From positions 62,001 to 126,000 of the forward strand of contig MZGW01000001.1 in NCBI GenBank assembly GCA_002029295.1: 64,000 bases of DNA. Reading direction: 5' to 3'. The DNA comes from Alkalithermobacter paradoxus (GTDB lineage Bacteria > Bacillota > Clostridia > Peptostreptococcales > Peptostreptococcaceae). Position numbers and translations under genes: made by a program. A model generated the notes under the pieces. It searched no databases. It was given only the letters and a program-made list of their open reading frames with translations, and was not told where the DNA came from. Below, piece after piece: positions 18,896 through 27,319 of this stretch; the stretch's first letter is position 1; each line of letters starts with the position of its first letter.

Positions 18896-19045
18896 CGGTA
18901 TAATATAGACAGGGGATCAAACTCTATACTACTAAATTTTATATCTAGTGCAGCTGTTGTAGAAATAGAAGTTGTAGATACTTCTGGTAACATTGTAAAT
19001 GATACATATAGTAACGAAGTAAATGTGAGGTGTGCAATAAAATGA
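18896..19045 (+). pseudogene. C-terminal gene fragment with coupled downstream ORF
   Basis: A 49-codon open frame without a credible start encodes a protein-like sequence (SAAVVEIEVVDTSGNIV, ending VNVRCAIK). Its stop overlaps the ATG of the next ORF as ATGA, as in real operons. I do not recognise the parent protein. The strands and turns suggest a small extracytoplasmic beta domain. The short frame from ATG 18841 (20 codons, AAAGGTGAA upstream) just before it may be the other end of the same decayed gene, but this is guesswork. Confidence 0.4.
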
Positions 19046-19318
19046 TTGATATTTTACTCGTAGTAACAATTATTAACTCTGTATTAGCTACATATTTTTT
19101 TATGTGCTGTTTAAAAATAATATATAAAAATAAGATACATTCATTTGCCTCAGTTACGTTTTTTTGTTTTTTATTGTATTTCATTTTACTTTATTCAAAC
19201 GAGTTCGCCAGTAGAAATAAAAAATTGGTATTTAATTGACTCTGTAATGAGTGGAATTTCTAATTTGGGATTTTGGGTTATGTTATATAATATCTATAGA
19301 AAAGTTAAGGTTTATTAA
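19042..19318 (+). pseudogene. Small two-to-three-helix membrane protein, frameshifted
   Basis: From ATG 19042 the frame encodes two hydrophobic helices (IDILLVVTIINSVLATYFF and FFCFLLYFILLYS) and stops at 19239. The +1 frame continues from the six-A run at 19219-19224 with protein-like sequence (NWYLIDSVMSGISNLGFW) to a stop at 19318. Removing one A would give a protein of about 91 residues with a third hydrophobic segment. This looks like a single-base insertion, a programmed slip or a sequencing error. The family is unknown. Confidence 0.5.
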
Positions 19319-19407
19319 AAAAAATGAGAATGCATTAGAATTTTTCATTATGATGTTTAATTTACATTATATATACTTGATTAGTAAGAATTATTAAAGT
19401 AGCTTAG

Positions 19408-19436
19408 GTCTTCTATTTTGATAGAAGGCTTTTTTA
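19408..19436 (+). terminator. Terminator after the damaged small locus
   Basis: GTCTTCTAT / ATAGAAGGC stem (one G-U pair) with a TTTG loop, followed by seven T. Confidence 0.8.
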
Positions 19437-19475
19437 ACGCATTAAGAAAGACTTAATACAGAAAGAAGGTATAGT

Positions 19476-20000
19476 ATGAGATTAATAAAAAAAATGATAC
19501 ACAAAGACGTAGAGAAGATTGAAGGTAACATATTTGAAAGAAGAGCTGCTAGGGCAATAATACTTGATGGTTCAAATATTTTATTGCTTTATACAAAGAG
19601 ATACAATGATTATAGTTTCCCAGGTGGTGGAGTTGAATTTGATGAAGATTTAATAAAAGGACTTGAAAGAGAACTTCAGGAAGAAATAGGGGCTAAGAAT
19701 ATAGAGATAATTAGTGAATTTGGAATTATTGATGAGTATAGGCCACATTATAAAGCAGAATATGATCTTATTCATATGGTATCTTATTTTTATGTATGCA
19801 AAGTTGAAGAAGATTTTGAGAATGCTAGGTTAGAAGATTATGAACAAGCTAATGGAATGTCTTCTGTTTGGATTGATATAAATGAAGCTATTGCACATAA
19901 CAAGAAAGTGATTGAGAATAAAGAATCATCTATGGGCTTTTCTATTGAAAGAGAAACATTAGTTTTGGAGCTTATAGCAAAAGAGTTAATAGAAAAATAG
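19476..20000 (+). CDS. Nudix hydrolase
   Basis: This 174-residue protein carries a complete Nudix box: GGVEFDE, seven residues, then RELQEEIGA, which binds the metal for hydrolysis of nucleoside diphosphate derivatives. The substrate cannot be told from sequence. AGAAAGAAGG precedes ATG 19476. It is monocistronic, between two terminators. Confidence 0.88.
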   Translation: MRLIKKMIHKDVEKIEGNIFERRAARAIILDGSNILLLYTKRYNDYSFPGGGVEFDEDLIKGLERELQEEIGAKNIEIISEFGIIDEYRPHYKAEYDLIHMVSYFYVCKVEEDFENARLEDYEQANGMSSVWIDINEAIAHNKKVIENKESSMGFSIERETLVLELIAKELIEK

Positions 20001-20016
20001 AACTTAAGTGTATAAA

Positions 20017-20056
20017 TCAACCACTAGTGTATATAAACATTAGTGGTTGATTGTTT
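20017..20056 (+). terminator. Terminator of the Nudix gene
   Basis: TCAACCACTA / TAGTGGTTGA stem with a 14-base loop, followed by TTGTTTT. Confidence 0.8.
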
Positions 20057-20358
20057 TGACAAAAAAATATCTAAAAATAGTCATGAAAATAAAAAACGAT
20101 TTCCTAAACGATAAATATAAATGTTAAAACTGAGACAAATGGAATATTGTATACTCTGAGCAGAATACTGGATTTTTGTATGAAAGCTAGCAAAAAAAAT
20201 AAAAAAGCAAAATAATATTGAAAAAAAATAAAAGCATGTTAGAATAAACATGAAGTGATTAATATTTAACAAACAATATGTGACTAAAAAGAAGATACAT
20301 ACATATACTATTAATAGATAAATAATTAACTAACAATTAATGATGGAGGTTGTGAAAT
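20057..20358. other. A-rich intergenic region
   Basis: About 300 bases between the Nudix terminator and the 90-residue unknown gene. The sequence is very A/T-rich with no convincing gene, RNA structure or consensus promoter. Only TGGAGGTTG before ATG 20359 is clear. Confidence 0.4.
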
Positions 20359-20631
20359 ATGAGCATTATAAATCTTATACTTAGAAAAAAAGAGACAAAA
20401 AATAGTTTGGTAAGTCCAAAACTATACATCGTTGTACAAGACAAAGTAACTAAAGAAATAAGAGTTGAAGAAAGAGATTTAGTTTATGTTGCTCATAGAA
20501 ACAATGCTGGTGGATGGACTTATGAGGAAATATTGAAAGATGGATATATATTATTTGAAACTATGTCAAAAGAAGAATTGGAAGATAAATTAATAGATTT
20601 AAGTAAAGAACCTTTGCGTATATCAGCTTAG
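20359..20631 (+). CDS. Hypothetical protein, 90 residues
   Basis: This is an unrecognised small soluble protein behind a good ribosome binding site (TGGAGGTTG) and followed by a clear terminator, so it is a real single-gene unit. It starts with a basic stretch (LRKKETK) and has a central segment rich in beta-strand formers and an acidic helix (SKEELEDKLIDLSKE). No known motif is visible. It lies just upstream of the helicase/nuclease operon, but the terminator separates them. Confidence 0.65.
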   Translation: MSIINLILRKKETKNSLVSPKLYIVVQDKVTKEIRVEERDLVYVAHRNNAGGWTYEEILKDGYILFETMSKEELEDKLIDLSKEPLRISA

Positions 20632-20632
20632 A

Positions 20633-20655
20633 AAGTGCCTAACAGGCACTTTTTT
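20633..20655 (+). terminator. Terminator of the 90-residue gene
   Basis: AAGTGCCT / AGGCACTT stem with an AAC loop, followed by TTTT. Confidence 0.88.
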
Positions 20656-20664
20656 AATTGTAAA

Positions 20665-20714
20665 GAAATTATAAATTTCCTTCATATAAAATCTTTCAAA
20701 GAAAGACTTTTTTA
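20665..20714 (+). repeat. Interspersed hairpin repeat, copy C (shortened)
   Basis: GAAATTATAAATTTCC is followed at 20694-20712 by TTTCAAAGAAAGACTTTTT. The two blocks match the ends of the repeats at 36289-36384 and 57575-57660, but the middle part (loop with TTGTGGATAA) is missing. It lies between a terminator and the helicase operon. Confidence 0.55.
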
Positions 20715-20781
20715 TTTTTAAAATGCCTCGAAAGGTTTATAATTATAGTATTAGCTTAATTAAATAGGTGGTGATTTAAAA

Positions 20782-22842
20782 ATGGATGATATACAAAGAA
20801 AGATAGTAAATTATGGGTTTGATACTAACTGTATAGTTGTTAATGGATGTAGTGGAAGTGGTAAAACAACTACGGCTATTGAAAGATACAAGCATATGAT
20901 AGAAAATGAAAATATAAAAAGTGAACAAATATTAGTATTTGTTTTGAATAGAGTACAATCATTAATATATAGATCAAATCTAGATATTAAAGGATGTGGA
21001 GAAATAAAAATAACATCATATTTTGGGTTTATACAAAAAGAGCTAACTAAGTTCTGGCCGTTAGTAATCCAAAAATGTGATCTTATAGGTAAAAATACTA
21101 TAAGGCCAATTTTTCATACATTTGAAACATCTCAGTGTTTGATGCACAGATTAGTTGAACATCAAAGAAATAAAAGCGGACTTCTTTTAGGATTAAATTC
21201 ATCTTCAGATAGAATAGCAATATCTATTATATCCAATCTTACCAAAGCAGCCCTTCCAAGTATACCTATAAATGAAATAGGAACTAGACTTTATAATTCT
21301 TTAGAAAACAAAGATTTGATAAAACAAAGTATATTTAAGGATATGGATGTAATTATAGATTACTACATCAAAAGATCTTTACAGGAAGGAACTATTGATT
21401 ATGGATTAAGTGTATTTTTGTATAATAAGTATCTTTTGAATGACCCAATTTATCACCAATATTTAAGAAAAAATATAAAACATATAATTGTAGATAACTT
21501 AGAAGAATGCACACCATCTCAAGTTGACTTTATAAAGGAGTTGATACCAAGTGTAGATACAGCACTACTTATGTATAATCCAGATGGAGGATTTGGAGTA
21601 AGATATGGTGCAGACCCTTTGTATATACAACAAGAATTGGTGAATAAATATGAAAATGTAATATTGAATTGCAAATTTGCAACTAAAAAGGAGTTTCAAG
21701 ATTTAGCAGATTGTATTTCTCACAATATATTTAATAATAACAAAGCTAAGTGTAAATCTGAAAGTATTTTCGTTAACACATCTGAACTAAGAAGCGATAT
21801 GATAGAGAATATTAGTAAAGAAGTTGTAAGACTTTTAAATGAAGGGGTTAACCCAAGTGATATATGTGTTATATCCCCCGTAAATGATATAGTGTTAGAA
21901 TATATATTAACAGATCAAGTAAGAATGGCAGGTCATGAGGTTTTAAATATAAGTAGAAAAAGATCTATAACTGATAATCAGTATGCATATTCTCTTGTAG
22001 TTTTAGCTTGTCTTTGTCATGATTTTAATGAAATTATATTAAATGAAGATGATGTAAAGAGCTTATTTATACTAATAGCCAATATGGATCCTATAAGAGC
22101 AGCGATTCTAACTAAAAATGTATTGAAAATAGAAAATGGGATTTCTTATCTTACAAAGCTTAGCGATGATAGCATAATTAATAGAGTTGGAAATGAATAT
22201 CTACAAAAGTACGAATATATAAGAAATTGGGTTGATAACTATAAATCTAAAGAGGCATTAGATATAGATGAATTCTTTAGAAAGGTGTATCTAGAAATAT
22301 TAATAACTTTACCTGCAGGAAAAGAAAATATAAACGCTTGCAAGGATATAATAGATTCCGCTACTAATTTTATAGATATAATTTCTAAGTTTAAAGCAAT
22401 AGAAAATCCTAACAGAGAATTTATAAGATTTATAAAAAGTGGTGCAAAGTCTAATGAATCTATTTACGCTATTGAAGAGAGAATGATGGATAGCTTTGTT
22501 ACGCTAGCGACACCTTCTACATATTTAGCTTCTGCCAATTATAGTAAGGTGCATATATGGGCAGATTTAGGGAGTGACCTTTGGTCTCCTAGAAATATTA
22601 CCGAACTTGAAAATCCATATGTTCTAACTAGAACGTGGGATATAAACAATGTTTACACTGAAGATATAGAAGATAGAAATAGAAGAAATTATCTTAATAT
22701 AATTATTAGATCTCTTATTAAGAGATGCTCAGAAAGATTATATTTATTTGATAGTATATATTCTGCAAATGGGCATGAGCAAAGTGGAATGCTTTCACAG
22801 ATTATGTCAGATACAATTGGTGGTGAACAAGTTGAATTATAG
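20782..22842 (+). CDS. AddB-like SF1 helicase-fold protein with degenerate motor
   Basis: This 686-residue UvrD/Rep-fold protein has a good Walker A (GCSGSGKTT, residues 22-30), but motif II reads DNLEE from Asp238, so the catalytic Glu of DExQD is replaced by Asn. The late motif resembling VHIWADLGSDLW takes the place of the usual glycine-rich motif, and the motif VI region (NIIIRSLIKRCSERLYL) lacks the canonical TRA core. This pattern resembles AddB/RecC-type subunits that keep the fold but are poor motors. It overlaps the next helicase by 11 bases. It is probably a subunit of a three-protein DNA-end-processing complex; that role is inferred. Confidence 0.75.
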   Translation: MDDIQRKIVNYGFDTNCIVVNGCSGSGKTTTAIERYKHMIENENIKSEQILVFVLNRVQSLIYRSNLDIKGCGEIKITSYFGFIQKELTKFWPLVIQKCDLIGKNTIRPIFHTFETSQCLMHRLVEHQRNKSGLLLGLNSSSDRIAISIISNLTKAALPSIPINEIGTRLYNSLENKDLIKQSIFKDMDVIIDYYIKRSLQEGTIDYGLSVFLYNKYLLNDPIYHQYLRKNIKHIIVDNLEECTPSQVDFIKELIPSVDTALLMYNPDGGFGVRYGADPLYIQQELVNKYENVILNCKFATKKEFQDLADCISHNIFNNNKAKCKSESIFVNTSELRSDMIENISKEVVRLLNEGVNPSDICVISPVNDIVLEYILTDQVRMAGHEVLNISRKRSITDNQYAYSLVVLACLCHDFNEIILNEDDVKSLFILIANMDPIRAAILTKNVLKIENGISYLTKLSDDSIINRVGNEYLQKYEYIRNWVDNYKSKEALDIDEFFRKVYLEILITLPAGKENINACKDIIDSATNFIDIISKFKAIENPNREFIRFIKSGAKSNESIYAIEERMMDSFVTLATPSTYLASANYSKVHIWADLGSDLWSPRNITELENPYVLTRTWDINNVYTEDIEDRNRRNYLNIIIRSLIKRCSERLYLFDSIYSANGHEQSGMLSQIMSDTIGGEQVEL

Positions 22843-25003
22843 AAGTGACCAAAAAGATATAATAAATTATGAGAGCGGAACTATGGCACTTCCAGCAGTA
22901 CCAGGAGCTGGGAAGACATTTATACTGACACATCTTGCAGGTAAACTAATATTAGAAGGAAATACTGAATCAGGTAAGATACTTATACTATCTTATATGA
23001 CTAGTTCTTGTAGTAATATTAAATCTAGGATTATAAAGTTTCTAGAGGAGAAAGGCATAAACTCAACTAAGGACTTTGAGGTTATGACTATTCATTCTTT
23101 AGCTATGAAAATAATAAAAGAAAAACCTGATGTTTTGAATCTATCAGATGAATTTAAAATGATAGATAGTGTGTTACAGGCATCTTTTATAAAACAGGCT
23201 ATAATAGATTTTAGGAAAAGGTACACTAAGGAGTTTGATAGCTTTATAGATCCAAATAAAAAGAAAAATATAAAAGGTGCGTACGATAGTATTGAAGACA
23301 ATTTAACCAGATGCATGACATCTTTTATAGGAGAGATGAAATGTAAAGGAATATCAGTAGATATGCTAAAAGATATCACTAAAGATATTGATTATACTGA
23401 TATGATGAAACTTGCGTGTGATATTTATGAATCGTATGATTTGAATCTTAGAAAGCAAGGATTAGTTGATTATAATGATCTGTTATTTATGGCATATAAA
23501 CTGCTTAAAGAAGATGAAGACTTGAGAGATAAGTTTCAAAATAGATATGCATATATATTTGAAGATGAGTGTCAGGACAGTAATGAGATTCAGGGTAAAA
23601 TACTTGAGATATTAGCTCAAAAACATGGCAATTTAGTTAGAGTTGGTGATTTAAATCAAAGTATTACAGGAACATTTACATCTTCAGACCCAAGATTTTT
23701 TAGGGAATTTTGTAAAAGTGCTGATAGGATTCAAAAAATGTTTACTGCTGGAAGAAGTAGTAAAGAGGTAATAGACCTTGCTAATTATTTAGTTAATTGG
23801 GTAAGAGAAGATCATCCTGTAAGTTCTTGCAGGAATGCACTTGAAAATCAAATTGTACTTACTGTACCAGAGGGAGAAAATCCTCAAAACCCAATAAATC
23901 CAAAGTATGGAATAGCATCGTATATAGAGAATTCATGGGAAGATTCAATAAGAAGGTTTATTCAGATGGTTACTTTATATAAAGAAAAATACCCCCAAAA
24001 AACAATTGCAGCACTTATTCCAACAGGTTATATGATAGGGCAAATAGGAGAACGTCTACAAAAGATGAATATAGAGTATGATGAACTCAGCGATGTATCT
24101 AATGAAAAATTAGTTACAACAAAAACACTTGGAAAGATACTAGATTATATATCAAGTCCTTATGATAATGAAAAATTTCAAATTGTATTAAAAGATATAC
24201 TAATAAATGAACAATACGATGATAGTTATAAGCTGTACGATTTTATAAAGAAATGTAGATTAGAAGATTTACTATATCCAAATGAAGATCTTTGTATTCC
24301 TGATGAAATAGTAGAACTATCAGTATATAAGGATTTTGTTAGTTCTTTAGATTTGGTTAGAAAATTTTTAGAATTTCCTCAGCTTGCAATAGATAGATTG
24401 ATTTTGTATATAGGAGAGAAGCTAAAGTTTAGTAGAGAAGAAAAAGCTATGATGGAAAAAATAGCTTCAGACATAAGGTTTTTATTAATAAGTAATCCTA
24501 AATGGACACTTAAAGATATAGCAAAGGAACTTGAAGAAAGTAAAAATAATAAATTCAATTATTTTGCTAAATTCGTGTATGAACTTAAAGGATATGAGCC
24601 TACCCCAGGTAAAATAACTTTATCTACTTTGCACAAATCTAAAGGACTTGAATGGGATTGTGTATTTATACTTGGGCTTACTAATTTACACTTTCCTGTT
24701 GAGCTTACAGATAAATTTATGGGAGAATGTGCTTATCTAAAAAAAGAGTACAGTAACCCATTAGCTCTTTTGAGGGCTTCATTAAAGAAACTTCTAAATG
24801 AAGAAGATATAAAAAATCCTACAATAAAAGCTAGAGAAGAAACAATATCTGAAAGAGCAAGGCTTTTGTATGTTGCTATAACTAGAGCAAAGGAAAATCT
24901 AATATTAATTGGTCATAAAGAAAATCAAGAACTTCCTTCGATATACATAAAAGAGCTTAAGAAATTTATTGAAAGTGAGAAAAATAGATATGTTGGATGT
25001 TAG
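22832..25003 (+). CDS. UvrD/AddA-like SF1A helicase
   Basis: This 723-residue active-looking helicase has a Q motif (Gln7), Walker A AVPGAGKT (residues 22-29), motif II DECQD from Asp245, motif III-like VGDLNQSITG, motif V TLHKSKGLEWD and motif VI RLLYVAITRAKE. No nuclease domain follows at the C-terminus, unlike AddA. The start is TTG 22832, with GGTGG eight bases upstream inside the end of the preceding gene. A longer start at 22748 would overlap by nearly 100 bases. It is probably the motor of the complex formed with its two neighbours. Confidence 0.85.
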   Translation: MNYRSDQKDIINYESGTMALPAVPGAGKTFILTHLAGKLILEGNTESGKILILSYMTSSCSNIKSRIIKFLEEKGINSTKDFEVMTIHSLAMKIIKEKPDVLNLSDEFKMIDSVLQASFIKQAIIDFRKRYTKEFDSFIDPNKKKNIKGAYDSIEDNLTRCMTSFIGEMKCKGISVDMLKDITKDIDYTDMMKLACDIYESYDLNLRKQGLVDYNDLLFMAYKLLKEDEDLRDKFQNRYAYIFEDECQDSNEIQGKILEILAQKHGNLVRVGDLNQSITGTFTSSDPRFFREFCKSADRIQKMFTAGRSSKEVIDLANYLVNWVREDHPVSSCRNALENQIVLTVPEGENPQNPINPKYGIASYIENSWEDSIRRFIQMVTLYKEKYPQKTIAALIPTGYMIGQIGERLQKMNIEYDELSDVSNEKLVTTKTLGKILDYISSPYDNEKFQIVLKDILINEQYDDSYKLYDFIKKCRLEDLLYPNEDLCIPDEIVELSVYKDFVSSLDLVRKFLEFPQLAIDRLILYIGEKLKFSREEKAMMEKIASDIRFLLISNPKWTLKDIAKELEESKNNKFNYFAKFVYELKGYEPTPGKITLSTLHKSKGLEWDCVFILGLTNLHFPVELTDKFMGECAYLKKEYSNPLALLRASLKKLLNEEDIKNPTIKAREETISERARLLYVAITRAKENLILIGHKENQELPSIYIKELKKFIESEKNRYVGC

Positions 25004-25709
25004 AAGTGTTAAACATTTTTATTATAGTCAGGCATCTTTAAATACATTCTTAAGATGTCCTTTGAAGTTTAAGATTAAGTATATAGAAAGAATTCATTGG
25101 CAAGACGACATAAGGTCGGAAGAAATTTCAAGGAGAATGCAAATAGGAAGAGATTTTCATCTTTATTGTGAAAGGTATTTTAGTTCTATACCAATTGGGA
25201 CACAAAGCAATACTACTTTGAATGATTGGATAAATAACCTAACACAGCTTTTGCCAATTGATAGTAAAAATATATATTTACCTGAATATGAGATAAGAAT
25301 TAATGAAGATAAGATTAGGCTATTAGCAAAATACGATTTGATAATTATAAAGGAAGATGGAAAAATAGAAATATATGATTGGAAAACTGAAGAAAAGAAG
25401 CTAGATAAGTTTAAGTTAGAAAATAGTTTCCAAACAATTTTGTATATGTATTTATTAAAGCGAATGTCAAAGAAGATATTCGGAAGAGATATAAGTGCAT
25501 CGGATATATCTATGATATACTGGCAGCCACAGTATAAAGATAGCCTAGTTAAAATAGAATATTCACAAGAAAAATATAAATCTCATGAAAACTATATAGT
25601 GAATGTTATAGACACCATAAATGGATACGATTTTGATAATGATTTTGTGAAAGATGAGTATATGAATGAATGCAAGAATTGTGAGTTTAGGCATTTATGT
25701 AGCAGTTAA
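24990..25709 (+). CDS. AddB-type Fe-S PD-(D/E)XK nuclease
   Basis: This 239-residue RecB-like nuclease has Asp116 followed 14 residues later by the DWK triad (Asp130, Lys132). Cysteines at 23, 228, 231 and 237 (C-x2-C-x5-C at the end) match the arrangement that holds the [4Fe-4S] cluster in the AddB nuclease domain and Cas4. It stands alone instead of being fused to a helicase. ATG 24990 overlaps the preceding helicase by 14 bases; a longer frame begins at TTG 24969. It probably supplies the cutting activity of the complex. Confidence 0.82.
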   Translation: MLDVRSVKHFYYSQASLNTFLRCPLKFKIKYIERIHWQDDIRSEEISRRMQIGRDFHLYCERYFSSIPIGTQSNTTLNDWINNLTQLLPIDSKNIYLPEYEIRINEDKIRLLAKYDLIIIKEDGKIEIYDWKTEEKKLDKFKLENSFQTILYMYLLKRMSKKIFGRDISASDISMIYWQPQYKDSLVKIEYSQEKYKSHENYIVNVIDTINGYDFDNDFVKDEYMNECKNCEFRHLCSS

Positions 25710-25740
25710 AGAAAGCATATTAATATGCTTTCTTTTAACT
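25704..25740. terminator. Bidirectional terminator between convergent operons
   Basis: GAAAGCATAT / ATATGCTTTC stem flanked by AGTTAAA and TTTTAACT. It serves the nuclease operon and the minus-strand Crp/Fnr gene, whose stop lies in the right flank. Confidence 0.88.
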
Positions 25741-26403
25741 TATAATTGATGTATCTATAATTGAAATAGTATTTTTATCGTAATCTATTATATTCTCCTG
25801 CTTCATTTTAATTAATTCTCTAGAAAGAGATGGTCTTTGAACCCCTAATCTTTCAGCCCATTCTTTTTTAGTCATATAAAGTTTGATTTTATATGTCCTT
25901 TGTTTTTTATATTCATAATTTAAGAATTCTATTATATGTTGCCTGATTGTTTTTAATGTTATGGAATTTAGCTTTGTTCCTATGGCTACTGTTATATCTG
26001 ATATTAGTTTTATATATTCAAGCAGGAAAGACTTGTTAGTCTGGCATAGATTCAGAATTATATCTTTCTGTATACTTAGTATTGTGCAGTTGGTTTTAGA
26101 TAAAATAGTCATAGGATATTTGTTAGATTGAGCAAAGATTAGATTACTACCCAAAATGTGTCCAGCTCCAAACTCATATATTACCAATACATTTCCATTT
26201 TCATCTATTTTCTCTACAGATACTATTCCCTCAATAATAACATCTAAAGTATTACATTTATCGCCTTGTTCATAAATTATAGACTTTTTTTTATACTTTT
26301 TTATATTATTAGAACCTTCAAGCAATATTTCTAAATGGTATTTAGAAAAATCACTAAACAAAGGAGTAGCTTTAAGTATATCTATATACTGTTTTGTAGT
26401 CAT
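25735..26403 (-). CDS. Crp/Fnr family transcription regulator
   Basis: This 222-residue protein has an N-terminal cyclic-nucleotide-binding-like beta barrel (about residues 15-125, FGAGHILGSNLIFA) and a C-terminal Crp winged helix with recognition region WAERLGVQRPSLSRELIKM. The cAMP-contacting RS motif and the N-terminal FNR-type cysteine cluster are not evident, so the signal is unknown. AAAGGAGAAA precedes ATG 26403. It is divergent from the cupin/permease operon, with a perfect palindrome between, and is the obvious regulator of that operon. Confidence 0.9.
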   Translation of the reverse strand: MTTKQYIDILKATPLFSDFSKYHLEILLEGSNNIKKYKKKSIIYEQGDKCNTLDVIIEGIVSVEKIDENGNVLVIYEFGAGHILGSNLIFAQSNKYPMTILSKTNCTILSIQKDIILNLCQTNKSFLLEYIKLISDITVAIGTKLNSITLKTIRQHIIEFLNYEYKKQRTYKIKLYMTKKEWAERLGVQRPSLSRELIKMKQENIIDYDKNTISIIDTSIIS

Positions 26404-26430
26404 AAAAAATTTCTCCTTTAAATTTCAAAT

Positions 26431-26446
26431 GGTAACATTAGTTACC
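26431..26446. promoter_or_regulatory. Candidate Crp/Fnr operator
   Basis: GGTAAC-ATTA-GTTACC is a perfect 6-4-6 inverted repeat, the size and shape of Crp/Fnr sites. Its centre lies about 42 bases before the start point predicted from the -10 box at 26469-26474, the class II activator position. Confidence 0.7.
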
Positions 26447-26468
26447 GAATTGTATTTATACACAAGAG

Positions 26469-26474
26469 TATAAT
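26469..26474 (+). promoter_or_regulatory. -10 box of the cupin/permease operon
   Basis: TATAAT 35 bases before ATG 26509. No good -35 box is present at the right distance; the palindrome at 26431-26446 takes that place, as expected for an activator-dependent promoter. Confidence 0.6.
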
Positions 26475-26508
26475 ATAAAAAAAGATATATATAAAGGAGG
26501 AAGTAAAA

Positions 26509-26835
26509 ATGATAGAAAAAGTTTATAAGTTTGCAGATGCAAGTGAAAAGCTTATCGAAAAAATTATTGATGATGAAAATGTTGTTTTAAACCATATGAT
26601 ATTAACTAAGGGAGCAGCATTACCTGAGCATTATTCTAACTCAAATGTTTATATGATAATAACAAAAGGAAAAATGACTATAAAGCTGAATGATGAAAAT
26701 GCTAATGAACATAGCTGTGGAAGTATATTGAATATACCGTTTAATACGAAGATGAATGTTAGTAACTCCTACGATGAGATACTAGAGTTCTTTGTTGTTA
26801 AAGCTCCTAACCCTAAAGATATGCTAAAGGTGTAA
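26509..26835 (+). CDS. Small cupin-domain protein
   Basis: This 108-residue single-domain cupin has the fold's first motif around LTKGAALPEHYSNSNVYMII and the second around SCGSILNIPFNTK. Only His41 and nearby residues could bind a metal, so it may be a sensor or binding protein rather than an enzyme. It is the first gene of an operon with two half-permeases, one base from the next start, and is divergent from the Crp/Fnr regulator. Confidence 0.8.
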   Translation: MIEKVYKFADASEKLIEKIIDDENVVLNHMILTKGAALPEHYSNSNVYMIITKGKMTIKLNDENANEHSCGSILNIPFNTKMNVSNSYDEILEFFVVKAPNPKDMLKV

Positions 26836-26836
26836 T

Positions 26837-27319
26837 ATGGATATATTCAGTATTTTATTGTGGATCATAACCATTATATTCTTAATTGTATCGCTGCTCA
26901 AAGATAAGGAAAGAACCATAACCTCTATGAAAATGGGAAGAAATATGATGAAGAATATGATAGGAGAAATATTTGCTGTACTTTTTATTATAGGATTGAT
27001 GATAACACTTATCCCGCCTGAAAGTATAAATACTTTTATGGGCGACTCTAATGTAATACTATCAACTATAGGATCAGCATTCGTTGGAAGTGTAACACTT
27101 ATACCTGCTTTTGTGGCATTTCCACTAGCTAAATCACTGCTAGATAGGGGAGCGAATGTAGTTCCTTTGGTAGCTTTTCTAACAACACTTACAATGGTAG
27201 GAGTTGTAACTTTCCCTCTAGAAAAAAGAGAGTTTGGGCTAAAATTTGCCCTAATCAGAAATATATTAAGTTTTGGATTTGCAGTGGTTATTGCTCTGGT
27301 TATGGGGGGAGTTATATGA
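26837..27319 (+). CDS. Half-size permease, first subunit (ArsP/YraQ-like)
   Basis: This 160-residue protein has about four to five membrane helices and the motif GSVTLIPAFVAFPLAKSLL followed by DRGA, which is echoed in the next gene (GSFSAGPIYAAFPVCKTLI then KKGA). The two genes look like the separated homologous halves of an ArsP/UPF0718-type permease. The family name is a cautious call. Its stop and the next ATG overlap as ATGA, which supports a heterodimer. Confidence 0.7.
   Translation: MDIFSILLWIITIIFLIVSLLKDKERTITSMKMGRNMMKNMIGEIFAVLFIIGLMITLIPPESINTFMGDSNVILSTIGSAFVGSVTLIPAFVAFPLAKSLLDRGANVVPLVAFLTTLTMVGVVTFPLEKREFGLKFALIRNILSFGFAVVIALVMGGVI

Noticed and set aside
18841-18903. 20-codon ORF after the orphan promoter
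   Set aside because: It has an acceptable ribosome binding site but is too short and has no recognisable character; mentioned only as part of the damaged locus.
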